Notes: generated by a model not told the origin, from the sequence alone. Positions 20,175-29,449 are shown, numbered from the stretch's first letter. The stretch: 64,000 nt of DNA from Eubacterium sp. (GCA_017430325.1 JAFRNE010000010.1:62001-126000); one strand, 5' to 3'. Numbers and translations are program-made.

Positions 20175-21077
20175 CTATTTGATTCCATACATCTCTTTAA
20201 CTTCTTCTTCGCATTCTTCATCAATTCCTGCTGTAAGATCTTTTCCGTACCACTCATTTGAAAGCTCTGTAAGAACACCTTCCTGTCTAAGCTTGTAAAG
20301 TGCCTCACTGAGTGCATCTCTGAGTGCTATACTTTCGTCATCTTTTCTTACATACCAGTATGCATTTGAATCCTTCATGCATCCGTCTTTACCTCTTACA
20401 GGATCGCCAACGATCTTAAACTTGAGGTTATCGTATTTCTCATTGTAAATATCTAACTGTCTTCCAGGCATTACGATAGCATCGATTCTTCCTGCTGAAA
20501 GATCTGCTACAAGGTCTGAAGAGTAAACTACTTCGATAGTAGAATTATTTTCCTTAATATATGCGTTGAGGATATCAGCCATGAGGCTTCCTTCACCTGT
20601 ACCGGCCTTCTTGCCTTCAAGATCCTCAATACTGTTTATTGTTGTATTATCATCAAATACGATGATGTTATATGGTGTAGAGATATAAGCTCTGTATGTA
20701 TGATAGTATTTTTCTTCTCTTGCATCACTTCTTCTGAAGTTACCTGAGATAAAGTCTACCTTCTTAGCATCAAGTGATGAGAAAAGTGTAGGTCCCTCGA
20801 GCTGAACGAAATTAAACTTGTACTGAGGAAGCTCCTCATCGATCTTTCTCATAAGCTCGATCTCATAACCTGTAAGCTTACCCTTATCATCTACGAATGA
20901 TGTCTTATCACCGGCTGTTATAACACCGACATTAATGGTCGTAACTGTCTGACCGTCTGCTGTCTTCTCTTCCTTCTTCTTTCCACATGCTGCAAGGCTT
21001 GTTACGAGCACTGCTCCTACGAGGCCTGCTGCCGCTGTTCTCTTTAACTTTCGCTTAACTGTTGTAAAAATCTTCAT
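20175..21077 (-). CDS. amino-acid ABC transporter substrate-binding lipoprotein
   Basis: The 300-residue exported lipoprotein has a basic N-terminus, a hydrophobic core and the lipobox SLAAC with Cys31. The mature part is a family 3 solute-binding protein: ITAGDKTSFVDDKGKLTGYEIEL region near 55-77, SLDAKKVDFISGNF and the second-lobe DLEGKKAGTGEGS. Cystine- and polar-amino-acid-binding proteins share this pattern. It would capture a sulfur-containing amino acid, given its operon partners, but the ligand cannot be deduced. The acidic C-terminal tail is slightly unusual. Confidence 0.86.
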   Translation of the reverse strand: MKIFTTVKRKLKRTAAAGLVGAVLVTSLAACGKKKEEKTADGQTVTTINVGVITAGDKTSFVDDKGKLTGYEIELMRKIDEELPQYKFNFVQLEGPTLFSSLDAKKVDFISGNFRRSDAREEKYYHTYRAYISTPYNIIVFDDNTTINSIEDLEGKKAGTGEGSLMADILNAYIKENNSTIEVVYSSDLVADLSAGRIDAIVMPGRQLDIYNEKYDNLKFKIVGDPVRGKDGCMKDSNAYWYVRKDDESIALRDALSEALYKLRQEGVLTELSNEWYGKDLTAGIDEECEEEVKEMYGIK

Positions 21078-21153
21078 TGTTATTTCCTCTTTTCTTTTTA
21101 TTATTCCTTTTTTATTATTTGATTTGTAAAATACGTTTTTAAGTGTTTCGTAT

Positions 21154-21957
21154 TTAGATCACATATGAGTATTCCGGCACTATCTTCTTGAGGAACTGTC
21201 TGGTTCTCTCTTCCTTTGCATTTGAGAATATCTGTTTTGGTGTTCCTGCTTCGATGACTACGCCGTTATCCATAACCACAACCTTGGTCGCTATATCCAT
21301 AGCGAACTGTATCTCGTGAGTTACGACTATCATTGTTATTCCGGTCTTACCGACCTTCTTCATTACCGAAAGCACATCTCCGACAAGCTCTGGGTCGAGC
21401 GCCGATGTAGGCTCGTCGAAAAGTATCACCTCAGGTCTGAGGGCCAGCGCTCTTGCTATTCCAACACGCTGCTGCTGTCCTCCGGACATATTTGCCGGAT
21501 ACGAATCGTATTTTTCCGACAGCCCAACCTTGTCAAGGTGCTCCTTTGCTATCTTTATGGCCTCCTGTTTCGGAACCTTCTGAACCTGGATAAGTCCTTC
21601 GGTTATATTTTCAACCGACGTCTTGTTCTTAAACAGGTTATACTGCTGAAATACCATGGCTGTCTTTCTTCTGAGTGCCAGTATTTCCTTCTTGGATGCA
21701 TGTGCCGCATCCACTGTGAGACCATCTATTGTCACTAGCCCTTTATTCGGTTTTTCAAGGAAGTTTAAACATCGAAGGAATGTCGTTTTTCCTGCCCCGG
21801 ATGGTCCGAGTATGACAACTATATCTCCCTTCTCGACCTCAAGGTCGACTCCCTTCAGGATCTCGTTTTTCCCAAAATTTTTCTTGATCCCGCTCGCTTT
21901 GAGTATGATGTTTTTCTCCCGGCCGGACTTTTCTTCATTTGAAATACTCTCAGCCAT
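21154..21957 (-). CDS. amino-acid ABC transporter ATP-binding protein (TcyN/GlnQ type)
   Basis: The 267-residue ATPase has Walker A GPSGAGKTT, the Q-loop MVFQQYNLFKN, the signature MSGGQQQRVGIARAL, Walker B VILFDEPTSALDPE and the switch VVTHEI. The QYNLF text is typical of polar-amino-acid importers. I chose ATG 21957, which follows an AAGGAAGG site and sits 1 bp after the HisC-type stop; a GTG nine bases upstream is less likely. An extended N-terminus of about 20 charged residues precedes the domain. Confidence 0.88.
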   Translation of the reverse strand: MAESISNEEKSGREKNIILKASGIKKNFGKNEILKGVDLEVEKGDIVVILGPSGAGKTTFLRCLNFLEKPNKGLVTIDGLTVDAAHASKKEILALRRKTAMVFQQYNLFKNKTSVENITEGLIQVQKVPKQEAIKIAKEHLDKVGLSEKYDSYPANMSGGQQQRVGIARALALRPEVILFDEPTSALDPELVGDVLSVMKKVGKTGITMIVVTHEIQFAMDIATKVVVMDNGVVIEAGTPKQIFSNAKEERTRQFLKKIVPEYSYVI

Positions 21958-21958
21958 A

Positions 21959-23095
21959 TCAATCACCTTCCTTTACTTCCGGAATATCACCGATAACGCT
22001 GCGGAAGGCTTCAACAACCTTTACATTCTCTTCATGAGTTCCTATTGAGATCCTCACATGTCCCGGAAATCCGAATTCTGCACCATTTCTTATCATGATG
22101 CCCTTCTTCAGAAGTGCCTCTTCAATCCGTCCGCCGTCCCTGCCGGTATGGACAAATATGAAGTTTCCGTTGGAGTGAACTGTTGTGAATCCAAACTCTT
22201 CAAGTGCGTTATAGTAATATTTCCTTTCTTCCCGGACGCTCTCAACTACGTATGTCTTAAACTCTTCGTCCAGGAGAGCCGCCTCTGCCGCAACATGCGA
22301 TGCAAAGGTGGTATTTATCGGAAGCTTAACTTTTGTAAGCCCATCGATTATTGCTTCGTCGGCTATTCCATAGCCTATCCTGAAGGATGCCAGACCGTAT
22401 GACTTTGAAAATGTTCTGAGTATTATCAGATTGTCGTACTCCTCAAGGAGCTTAACCGTGTCAATATATGGTCCGCCATTTTCCTCTTCATCTATAAAAT
22501 CAATATATGCTTCATCCAGAACTATCAGTATGTCCCTTCTGATTTTGCTTATGAAATCCTTCAGCTCGCTGCCCGGAAGGACTGTTCCTGTCGGATTGTT
22601 CGGATTACAGAGCCAGATTACCTTGGTCTTATCTGTAACCGCGTTAAGCATGGCCTCGGTATCAACCGCAAAATCTTTATTTACGGGAACCTTTACTACC
22701 TTTCCTCCGTTAAGTGTGGTTACATTTACGTACCAGCCGAAGGATGGATCTGCATATATTGCCTCATCACCTTCATCTATAAACGCTGCGCCTACCAGCG
22801 AAAGAAGTTCAAAGGATCCATTTCCAAATATGAACTTTTCCTTCGGGGCTCCCAGCTTTTCTGAAAGAGCTGTCCTGAGCGCTGTTGCATTGAAGTCCGG
22901 ATAAAATGCAAATTCATTCTTTTTCTTATCAAGCGCCTCTATTACCTTAAGGGAACACCCGAAGCGGTTCTCGTTTCCGGCAAGCTTTATTACGCTGTTA
23001 ATGTCGATTCCGTATTCCCTGCAAACCGACTCCTGAGTCCTCGCTGCCTTATATAGTTTTAATGCCTCAACTGATTTTTTCTCTCGTACTCCCAA
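21959..23095 (-). CDS. HisC-type class I/II pyridoxal-phosphate aminotransferase
   Basis: The 378-residue fold-type I aminotransferase has the substrate segment NENRFGCS, GNGSFELL, CNPNNPTGT, the VLDEAYIDF block and the PLP lysine in RTFSKSYGLASFRIGYG. It resembles histidinol-phosphate aminotransferases, but no histidine genes are near, and it is embedded in the sulfur/transporter operon. It more likely transaminates the imported amino acid or a 2-oxo acid. The start appears to be TTG at 23095, seven bases after AAAGGAG. Confidence 0.83.
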   Translation of the reverse strand: MGVREKKSVEALKLYKAARTQESVCREYGIDINSVIKLAGNENRFGCSLKVIEALDKKKNEFAFYPDFNATALRTALSEKLGAPKEKFIFGNGSFELLSLVGAAFIDEGDEAIYADPSFGWYVNVTTLNGGKVVKVPVNKDFAVDTEAMLNAVTDKTKVIWLCNPNNPTGTVLPGSELKDFISKIRRDILIVLDEAYIDFIDEEENGGPYIDTVKLLEEYDNLIILRTFSKSYGLASFRIGYGIADEAIIDGLTKVKLPINTTFASHVAAEAALLDEEFKTYVVESVREERKYYYNALEEFGFTTVHSNGNFIFVHTGRDGGRIEEALLKKGIMIRNGAEFGFPGHVRISIGTHEENVKVVEAFRSVIGDIPEVKEGD

Positions 23096-23196
23096 GGCTG
23101 TTCTCCTTTCATGATCTGTTTTTTATTATCCGACTGTTTGTTTTATCCGCCTGCTGTTCTGCCTGATCACGGTGGTTTTATCTATCTGTTATTTGC

Positions 23197-24309
23197 TTAT
23201 GCTGTGAGTTTCTTGTTCAGTGCTCCGGCCTTATCGAATGCCTCAACTATCTCTTCGGCACTGTGTCCCTGTGCTACGCAGCCCTTCTGCTCATCAAGTA
23301 TCCTCTTTGCTATCACCAGCTTGTCCTCGTATTCTGTAAGACCGATATCTTCCAGAGTGTGGAGTGAATCAAGCTTTCCAAGGATGTCTGTCAGGCCGTC
23401 CAGCTCATCGTCTCTCTTTTCAAATATCAGCTGTGCTACCATTCCGAAGGCTACCAGTTCACCGTGAAGTGTCTTTCTTGTAGAAGGTATCCTGCGCGAA
23501 GAATGGTAAAACGGATGTGCAAAGCCTCCGAAGGCTCTCTCTCCGATAAAGCTTCCTACGAAGCCTGCGAGATAGATGATGGCATCGATGATCTTGATCG
23601 TATCTTCATCAACAACTCCCTTGTCGATGTTCTCAAGAACCTTAACTGACTTCTCAACTATCACGTCATATGCCAGCTTTGCGCCGTGCTGTGATATTTT
23701 CGTTGTGTAGCTTTCCTTTGATCCGTAAACCGGCTCATACCACTTTGCAAGTGTATCTGCGATACCGGCCTTGATGTATCTTGAAGGAGCCGCTGCAATG
23801 ATATCTGTATCTGCGATGATTCCCTTCGGCGATACCGGATTCGGAAGCGGCTTGTCGAAATCACCTTCATCTGTGTAAAGGATTGAAACCGCCGCCCAGG
23901 CTGCACAGGTTGCTGCTATCGTAGGAACCGTTACTACCGGAAGTCCTGCAAAGGTTCCTGCTGCCTTCGTAACATCCATCGTTCTGCCGCCGCCCACTGC
24001 TATAAGTACTTCTGCGTCGTATTCTCCGGCTTCTGCAGCGTATTCTCTTGCCTGTCTCTCTGAAGGATAGCCCTTAAACTCAGCTCTCTTATTTTCTATC
24101 CCTTCGCCCTGAAGCTGGGATAATACGCTTTCTCCTGCCTTCTCCCAGGCTGTTGGAGAAGCAACGATAAATACCTTTTTAACTCTGTCTGCCGGAAGCT
24201 CTTTTCTTCCGACTCTGTTAAACTCGATTATCTCTTTTGTAACTCGTCCGAGGCTGTTGATCGCTCCCGGCTCACTAATGTAATATTTTGGTGTGCTTAT
24301 ATTTAACAT
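23197..24309 (-). CDS. iron-containing alcohol dehydrogenase family, HcxA (YbdH)-like hydroxycarboxylate dehydrogenase
   Basis: The 370-residue GldA-fold protein has the nucleotide-binding GGGRTMDVTKA, the VPTIAATCAAWAAVS block, GIADTLAKWYE and metal-site histidines in FAHPFYHSS and TLHGELVAFG. The PTIAATCAAW and ADTLAKWYE text is as I recall E. coli YbdH/HcxA, an NADPH-linked reductase of 2-oxo acids whose gene neighbours the methionine aminotransferase gene ybdL. Here too it lies next to an aminotransferase gene. The inferred role is reduction of a 2-oxo acid from a sulfur amino acid. Glycerol dehydrogenase is the main alternative. Confidence 0.75.
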   Translation of the reverse strand: MLNISTPKYYISEPGAINSLGRVTKEIIEFNRVGRKELPADRVKKVFIVASPTAWEKAGESVLSQLQGEGIENKRAEFKGYPSERQAREYAAEAGEYDAEVLIAVGGGRTMDVTKAAGTFAGLPVVTVPTIAATCAAWAAVSILYTDEGDFDKPLPNPVSPKGIIADTDIIAAAPSRYIKAGIADTLAKWYEPVYGSKESYTTKISQHGAKLAYDVIVEKSVKVLENIDKGVVDEDTIKIIDAIIYLAGFVGSFIGERAFGGFAHPFYHSSRRIPSTRKTLHGELVAFGMVAQLIFEKRDDELDGLTDILGKLDSLHTLEDIGLTEYEDKLVIAKRILDEQKGCVAQGHSAEEIVEAFDKAGALNKKLTA

Positions 24310-24355
24310 GGTGCTTTAATTCCTTTCTTAATCATTTGTTTATCATCCATCGTTA

Positions 24356-24883
24356 TTATTCTGCCGGTTTGCTGCTTTTACGCTTTTCGTAAACCGCTAT
24401 ACTCTTTAAGGCTTCATCTATTGGAAGATCAACTGAGAAGCAGCTGATCTGTTTTGTTCTGAATATCCTTTCCATGACCCTGCCGACCTTAAGTGCAAGT
24501 ATGTATTTACAGTCTGCAAAGGTTTCGATCATCTTATCTACATCTGTGTCTTTGAAATTCTCACCACAGCTGTGACCGTTTCCACATCCGGCTCCGCTCT
24601 TCTCAAGGAACTCTTTTATGCTGCCCTGCTGTTCCTTATCATTCGCAGTCCCCCGGTCGTCTGATATTTTCTTCGAAACATCATTTGTTGTCTCTTCTGA
24701 CTGATTGGTTTCTTTGCTCTCAGCAGGTGCCTCACATCGTTTCAGCTCCGGAACCTCTCTTTCATCCACCAGCTCGTAGCTGCCGTCCTCTTCAACCTTG
24801 TAGATCAGCAGCTCGTGTGCCCATCCGAAATGCATATTTACATTTTGTCCATCGTCGCTTGCAACTGCTACAAGTACTGACAT
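24356..24883 (-). CDS. stand-alone NifX/NifB-C-domain (dinitrogenase cofactor biosynthesis) protein
   Basis: The 175-residue protein starts with VAVASDDGQNVNMHFGWAHE, the hallmark of the NifX/NafY/NifB C-terminal domain that binds FeMo-co precursors; the His in HFG is conserved. A low-complexity, Ser/Glu/Asp-rich insert (about residues 54-90) leads to a Cys/His patch GAGCGNGHSCG, then the second half of the domain (CKYILALKVGRVMER). It is the first gene of the transporter/dehydrogenase operon and has a LysR box upstream. Because the NifB-like protein at 13572 lacks this domain, it could receive NifB product in trans. The role is inferred. Confidence 0.82.
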   Translation of the reverse strand: MSVLVAVASDDGQNVNMHFGWAHELLIYKVEEDGSYELVDEREVPELKRCEAPAESKETNQSEETTNDVSKKISDDRGTANDKEQQGSIKEFLEKSGAGCGNGHSCGENFKDTDVDKMIETFADCKYILALKVGRVMERIFRTKQISCFSVDLPIDEALKSIAVYEKRKSSKPAE

Positions 24884-24946
24884 TAGTTATCACCTCTTTT
24901 GTCTGATGCTTAAGTTGTCATCGCATCAATTTCTCTTGCTTGCGTT

Positions 24947-24952
24947 AATATA
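24947..24952 (-). promoter_or_regulatory. candidate -10 element of the NifX/transporter operon
   Basis: TATATT on the minus strand (24947-24952) predicts a start near 24940, about 67 bp from the centre of the upstream LysR-type palindrome at 24999-25015. No good -35 is seen. Confidence 0.45.
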
Positions 24953-24998
24953 TCATTCCAGTAGGTAAATGTGTTAATTCTAAAAAACTTGAAGCCGA

Positions 24999-25015
24999 TA
25001 TAGTTTCAGGCTATA
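24999..25015 (-). promoter_or_regulatory. LysR-type operator TATAG-N7-CTATA upstream of the NifX-like gene
   Basis: The sequence TATAGTTTCAGGCTATA matches the 17482-17498 site at 15 of 17 positions, including five of the seven spacer bases. It lies between the malY-like stop (25035) and the NifX-like start (24883). Confidence 0.7.
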
Positions 25016-25034
25016 CCGGCTCCATTCATTAAAA

Positions 25035-26231
25035 TTATTCATTTATAGCGTCGCGCAGTCTTGTCAGCGCCTCAGTAAGCGTGCTGCGGGGACACGCGAT
25101 ATTTATTCTTTCAAAACCCTCTCCTAATGGTCCAAATATGTCTCCGCTGTCCAGCCAGAGCCCTGCCTTTTTGATTATAAGCTCTTTTCTTTCCTCAGCA
25201 GACAGTCCCAGTTCCCTAAGATCAAGAAATACCAGATAAGTCGCCTGCGGGATTATAAGGCTTACCTTCGGTATCTCTCTCTTCAGAAAATCTATAAGGT
25301 ATTCGAGATTCGCTTCAATATATTTCTTCATCGCCTCATACCACTCATCTCCCTTTGTGTACGCGGCGCGGCAGGCTGCGATACCTGGTGCATTTGCCTG
25401 ACTGTAACCCATGATGCCGTTGACCGAATCCTTGAAGCGCTTCGCAAGCTCCCTGTTCTTTATTATGATATTTCCGATCTGGAGTCCGGAGATGTTGAAG
25501 GTCTTGCCCGGCGAGGTGGCTGTTACAGTGATCTCAGCCGCCTCCTTGGAAATATCCGCAAATACATTATGCTTATAACGGCTGTAAACGATATCCTGAT
25601 GGATCTCATCGCTGAATACGACAACGTTATGCTTCTTACATATTTCAGCTATCTTCTTAAGCTCTTCCTTATCCCAGATACGTCCGCCCGGATTGTGAGG
25701 ATTGCAGAGCAGGAAGAGTTTTATCTTCTCCTCCACTATCTTTTTCTCAAAGTCCTCGAAGTCGATGTAGTAACGAGGAAAACTGTCACTGTACCCCAGC
25801 ACCAGATCATTCGATACAACTCTTCTGCCCGAAAGCTCGATAACCTCATTGAAGCAGTAATAAACCGGCTGCTGGATAAGTACCGCATCACCCTTCTCAG
25901 TAAAAGCATCCAGAGCTGCACCGATAGCCGGAACCACTCCCGGAGTCTTGATTATCTTATAGCCTGTGATATCCCAGTCGTGATGACGCTTCATCCATCC
26001 GATGACTGCCTCGTAATAATCTCTCTTGGTCTCGGTATAACCGTAAATACCATGCTCCGCCTGAGCCACGATCGCATCCTGAATATAGCTTGAGGTCTGA
26101 AAATCCATATCTGCGACCCAGAGCGGAAGAACATCCTTCGGAAGCCCTCTCTCCGCTGCAAAATCGTATTTCAGCGAATCCGTCCCTCTCCTGTTATGAA
26201 CTTTATCAAAATCAAGATTTCTTTCTGCCAT
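25035..26231 (-). CDS. MalY/PatB-type C-S lyase (cystathionine beta-lyase-like aminotransferase fold)
   Basis: The 398-residue PLP enzyme has the MalY/PatB signature LPLWVADMDF near residue 35, GIYGYTE, LCNPHNPGGR, FSDEIHQDIVY and the PLP lysine in TATSPGKTFNISGLQ. Such enzymes cleave cystathionine, cysteine or S-substituted cysteines to a thiol, ammonia and pyruvate. It follows the transsulfuration enzyme by 17 bp and precedes the NifX operon. Its presence supports a sulfur-salvage role for the locus. Confidence 0.88.
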   Translation of the reverse strand: MAERNLDFDKVHNRRGTDSLKYDFAAERGLPKDVLPLWVADMDFQTSSYIQDAIVAQAEHGIYGYTETKRDYYEAVIGWMKRHHDWDITGYKIIKTPGVVPAIGAALDAFTEKGDAVLIQQPVYYCFNEVIELSGRRVVSNDLVLGYSDSFPRYYIDFEDFEKKIVEEKIKLFLLCNPHNPGGRIWDKEELKKIAEICKKHNVVVFSDEIHQDIVYSRYKHNVFADISKEAAEITVTATSPGKTFNISGLQIGNIIIKNRELAKRFKDSVNGIMGYSQANAPGIAACRAAYTKGDEWYEAMKKYIEANLEYLIDFLKREIPKVSLIIPQATYLVFLDLRELGLSAEERKELIIKKAGLWLDSGDIFGPLGEGFERINIACPRSTLTEALTRLRDAINE

Positions 26232-26248
26232 AGTATCTGTCTCCCTGC

Positions 26249-27391
26249 TTAACCGAAGGCTTTCTCAAGATCAGCGATCAGATCCTTTGCACTCTCAACA
26301 CCGACTGACAGTCTGAGTATTCTGTCTGTGATTCCGTTCTTCAGTCTCTGCTCCTCCGGAACATCAGCATGCGTCTGAGTTACCGGATAGGTTATAAGTG
26401 TCTCAACACCGCCGAGACTCTCGGCAAAATGTATCAGCTTAACATTTTCAAGTATGCTGTAAGCGGTCTCCTTCGTATCAACCTCGAAGGTGATCATGCT
26501 TCCGAAACCTCTGGCCTGAGACTTTATCACCTCATGTCCCGGACTATCTGTGAAGCCCGGATAGTAAACCTTACTAACCTTTGGATTATTTCTAAGCCAC
26601 TCTGCAAGCTTTCCTGCATTTTCCTGCTGTCTCTCCATCCTGAGAGGCAGAGTCTTGATGCCTCTTAAAACCAGCCAGCTGTCGAAAGGTGCAAGGCCTG
26701 AACCGATGGTCTTGGTTATAAAGGCCAGCTTCTCATCTATTTCCGGTTTTGAGGTGACAACAAAGCCCGAAAGCGTATCATTGTGTCCTGCCAGAAACTT
26801 CGTCCCGCTGTGGACTACTACGTCCGCTCCAAGTGTCAGTGGATTCTGGAAATACGGTGAAAGAAATGTATTATCCACGATCAGAAGCAGCTTATGCCTC
26901 TTCGCAATCTCGGCGTATTTCCTGATATCTATAACATTCATCATCGGATTGGTAGGTGTTTCGAAGAAGATAGCCTTCGTATCAGCCGTTATATCCTTCT
27001 CGATATCCTCGTGAAGGAAATCCTTCCTGGTGATGTTGATCCCGTTTTTCTTACTGATATTATCGAAAAGTCTGATGCTTCCTCCGTAAAGATCGGAGTC
27101 TGCGATGATATGGTCCCCCGGCTCAAATATTTCAAAGAGCGCTGTGATGGCAGCCATGCCTGAAGAAAATGCATAGGCAGCTATGCCCTGCTCAAGTGAT
27201 GCAACAACCTCTTCAAGATGCTCTCTTGTAGGATTCTGAAGTCTCGAATAATCATAGCCTGTACTTCTCCCCACTCCCTTATGAGCAAAGGTTGCTGTCT
27301 GATAGATTGGAAAGCTTATCGCTCCCGTAAGATCTTTGTCAAATATTTTTCCGTCCCCGTACAAACATCGGGTCTCGATATCGTAACTCAT
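26249..27391 (-). CDS. Cys/Met metabolism PLP enzyme (cystathionine gamma-synthase / gamma- or beta-lyase family)
   Basis: The 380-residue transsulfuration-family enzyme shows YDYSRLQNPTRE (about 45-56), FSSGMAAITA, SDLYGG, FFETPTNPMM, the PLP lysine in VVHSGTKFLAGHND and SLGGVETLITYP. The family interconverts cystathionine, homocysteine and cysteine. Which reaction it catalyses cannot be settled by eye. It lies 92 bp after the LysR gene and 17 bp before the malY-like gene, so the pair is probably one unit. GGAGG directly precedes a run of T and the ATG. Confidence 0.87.
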   Translation of the reverse strand: MSYDIETRCLYGDGKIFDKDLTGAISFPIYQTATFAHKGVGRSTGYDYSRLQNPTREHLEEVVASLEQGIAAYAFSSGMAAITALFEIFEPGDHIIADSDLYGGSIRLFDNISKKNGINITRKDFLHEDIEKDITADTKAIFFETPTNPMMNVIDIRKYAEIAKRHKLLLIVDNTFLSPYFQNPLTLGADVVVHSGTKFLAGHNDTLSGFVVTSKPEIDEKLAFITKTIGSGLAPFDSWLVLRGIKTLPLRMERQQENAGKLAEWLRNNPKVSKVYYPGFTDSPGHEVIKSQARGFGSMITFEVDTKETAYSILENVKLIHFAESLGGVETLITYPVTQTHADVPEEQRLKNGITDRILRLSVGVESAKDLIADLEKAFG

Positions 27392-27462
27392 AAAAAAACC
27401 TCCGTCATTTAAATTCTTACTTTACTGTAAATCATTTTCGTGACGAAGGTGTATTACATATA

Positions 27463-27479
27463 AACTGTTGCCGGCTATA
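27463..27479 (-). promoter_or_regulatory. degenerate LysR-type operator between the LysR gene and the transsulfuration gene
   Basis: The sequence AACTGTTGCCGGCTATA keeps the GTT-C-CGGCTATA half of the 17482 site but has a poor left half. Spacing does not leave room for a start at the usual distance, so function here is doubtful. Confidence 0.35.
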
Positions 27480-27483
27480 GCTT

Positions 27484-28410
27484 TTACTTGTTACCGCTTT
27501 CTCTGTTATAAGCGAACTTCTCGTACTCGGCAAGCTTCTCAACGTAAAGCTTGGCAAGCTTGGAGAGGGATGCGCCCTTACGCTTGATATAGCCTATTGT
27601 CATCTTATCAGACTCCTTCAGCGGGATAGCCTTGTAAGCGTCACCGTTAAGGTCCTCACTGATGATACCTGAGCAGAGTGTAAAGCCGTTAAGACCGATC
27701 ATAAGATTGAGCATGGTTGCACGGTCATTTGCACGGATGAGCTTATTATGCTCATAGGAACTGAACTGCTCCTCAGCCAGGAAGAGCGAACCATGCATAC
27801 CCTGATCAAAAGCAAGGCAAGGATAATCCTCAAGCTCCTCAAGTGATATTTCCTCCTGATCTGCCAGCGGATGGCCGCCCCAGAGATATACGAAGGTATC
27901 GCAGTCAAAAAGCGGTATGAACTCAAGGCTGTTCTCGTGGAACATCTTCTCAAGCACCTTACGGTTGAAGTCATTCTCATACAGAACACCAATCTCACTC
28001 TTGAAATACCTTACATTCTCGATAACCTCTTCTGTACGTGTCTCATGGATGGCAAACTCGTAGTTATCCATACCATATTCATTTACGACCTCCACAAAGG
28101 ACTTAACCGCAAAGGAATAATGCTGGGTAGAAACGCCGAACTTCTTCCTCATGGTCTTATTTATGAATCTGTCCTGAAGAAGGTTGTACTGATCAAGGAC
28201 CTGACGAGCGTAGCTCATGAACTCCTCGCCTTCCGGAGTTATGACTATACCTCTGTTGGATCTGATATATATTTCAAATCCTATCTCATCCTCAAGCTCC
28301 TTAATGGAACCTGACAGACTCGGCTGTGATATGAAAAGCCTCTTGGCCGCTTCATTTATCGAACCACAATCTGCAATTGTAACTGCATACTTTAACTGCT
28401 GAAGTGTCAT
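27484..28410 (-). CDS. LysR-family transcriptional regulator, CysB/CmbR-like
   Basis: The 308-residue protein has an N-terminal winged helix (residues 1-60; MTLQQLKYAVTIADCGSINE, ISQPSLSGSIKELE) and a periplasmic-binding-like effector domain. It is encoded among cysteine synthase, transsulfuration and C-S lyase genes, as are CmbR/MetR-type regulators of sulfur amino acid genes in Firmicutes, which respond to O-acetylserine or homocysteine. Four palindromic or partly palindromic sites lie around it, and it is the only LysR gene in the window, so it is the obvious candidate to bind them. The effector is unknown. Confidence 0.87.
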   Translation of the reverse strand: MTLQQLKYAVTIADCGSINEAAKRLFISQPSLSGSIKELEDEIGFEIYIRSNRGIVITPEGEEFMSYARQVLDQYNLLQDRFINKTMRKKFGVSTQHYSFAVKSFVEVVNEYGMDNYEFAIHETRTEEVIENVRYFKSEIGVLYENDFNRKVLEKMFHENSLEFIPLFDCDTFVYLWGGHPLADQEEISLEELEDYPCLAFDQGMHGSLFLAEEQFSSYEHNKLIRANDRATMLNLMIGLNGFTLCSGIISEDLNGDAYKAIPLKESDKMTIGYIKRKGASLSKLAKLYVEKLAEYEKFAYNRESGNK

Positions 28411-28513
28411 TACTTACCTCACTCTATTTAAACAACTAAAAACTATTTGTATCATTCTGCGATCCACAGCCAGTCCGCATTATGTAAACTAACATATTGA
28501 CCAATACTAATAT

Positions 28514-29449
28514 TTATTCATTAAATAATGCTGTAGAATAATATCTGTCTCCTGAATCAGGAAGCAGTGCAACTATAGTCTTGCCCTTATTTTCCGGTCT
28601 CTTTGCGAGAACCTCTGCTGCGTAAAGAGCAGCTCCTGAGGAAATACCAACAAGTATACCCTCGTATTTTGCTATCTTTCTGCCGGTTTCAAATGCATCA
28701 AAGTTAGATACAGGGATAACCTCATCATAAACCTTAGTATCAAGAACCTCTGGAACGAAGCCTGCACCGATACCCTGGATCTTATGAGCGCCTGACTTAC
28801 CCTCTGAAAGAACAGGGCTGTCAGCAGGCTCAACTGCGATTATCTTAACATTAGGATTCTTCTCCTTCAGATACTGGCCCACACCGGTGATGGTTCCGCC
28901 TGTACCAACACCTGCTACGAAGTAATCAACCTTGCCGTCTGTATCCTCCCAGATCTCAGGACCGGTTGTAGCCTTATGTGTTGCAGGGTTTGCAGGATTT
29001 ACGAACTGACCAACGATGAGCGAGCCTTCAATCTCCTTATGAAGCTCCTCAGCCCTCTCGATAGCGCCCTTCATACCCTTTGCGCCTTCTGTAAGTACAA
29101 GCTCAGCGCCGTATATCTTCATAAGTGCTCTTCTCTCAACGCTCATGGTCTCAGGAAGCGTGATTATAACTCTGTAGCCCTTTGCAGCTGCGATGGCAGC
29201 GATACCGATACCTGTATTTCCTGATGTAGGCTCGATAAGTGTTGCCCCCGGCTTGATAAGTCCCTTCTGCTCAGCATCCTCGATCATTCCCAGTGCGATA
29301 CGATCCTTTACGCTTCCTGCAGGATTGAAAAGCTCAAGCTTTGCAAGGATCCTTGCGTCCTCTGCTCCCTCGCCCTTCTGAAATTTCTTAACCTCAAGAA
29401 GAGGTGTCTTTCCTATAAGATCTGATGCGCTTCCATATATTTTTGCCAT
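28514..29449 (-). CDS. cysK: cysteine synthase A (O-acetylserine sulfhydrylase)
   Basis: The 311-residue PLP enzyme makes cysteine from O-acetylserine and sulfide. It has the PLP lysine in [12 protein letters not shown], the substrate loop [10 protein letters not shown], the [10 protein letters not shown] phosphate cradle and GISSGAA near the end. Length and motifs match CysK. It lies upstream of the LysR gene with about 100 bp between, and has a LysR box about 66 bp before a TATAAT -10. AGGAGG precedes the ATG. Confidence 0.95.
   Translation of the reverse strand: MAKIYGSASDLIGKTPLLEVKKFQKGEGAEDARILAKLELFNPAGSVKDRIALGMIEDAEQKGLIKPGATLIEPTSGNTGIGIAAIAAAKGYRVIITLPETMSVERRALMKIYGAELVLTEGAKGMKGAIERAEELHKEIEGSLIVGQFVNPANPATHKATTGPEIWEDTDGKVDYFVAGVGTGGTITGVGQYLKEKNPNVKIIAVEPADSPVLSEGKSGAHKIQGIGAGFVPEVLDTKVYDEVIPVSNFDAFETGRKIAKYEGILVGISSGAALYAAEVLAKRPENKGKTIVALLPDSGDRYYSTALFNE

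Noticed and set aside
21959..23095. Histidine biosynthesis gene hisC
   Set aside because: No other his gene is in the window, and the gene is tightly packed inside the transporter/dehydrogenase operon; only the family assignment is kept.
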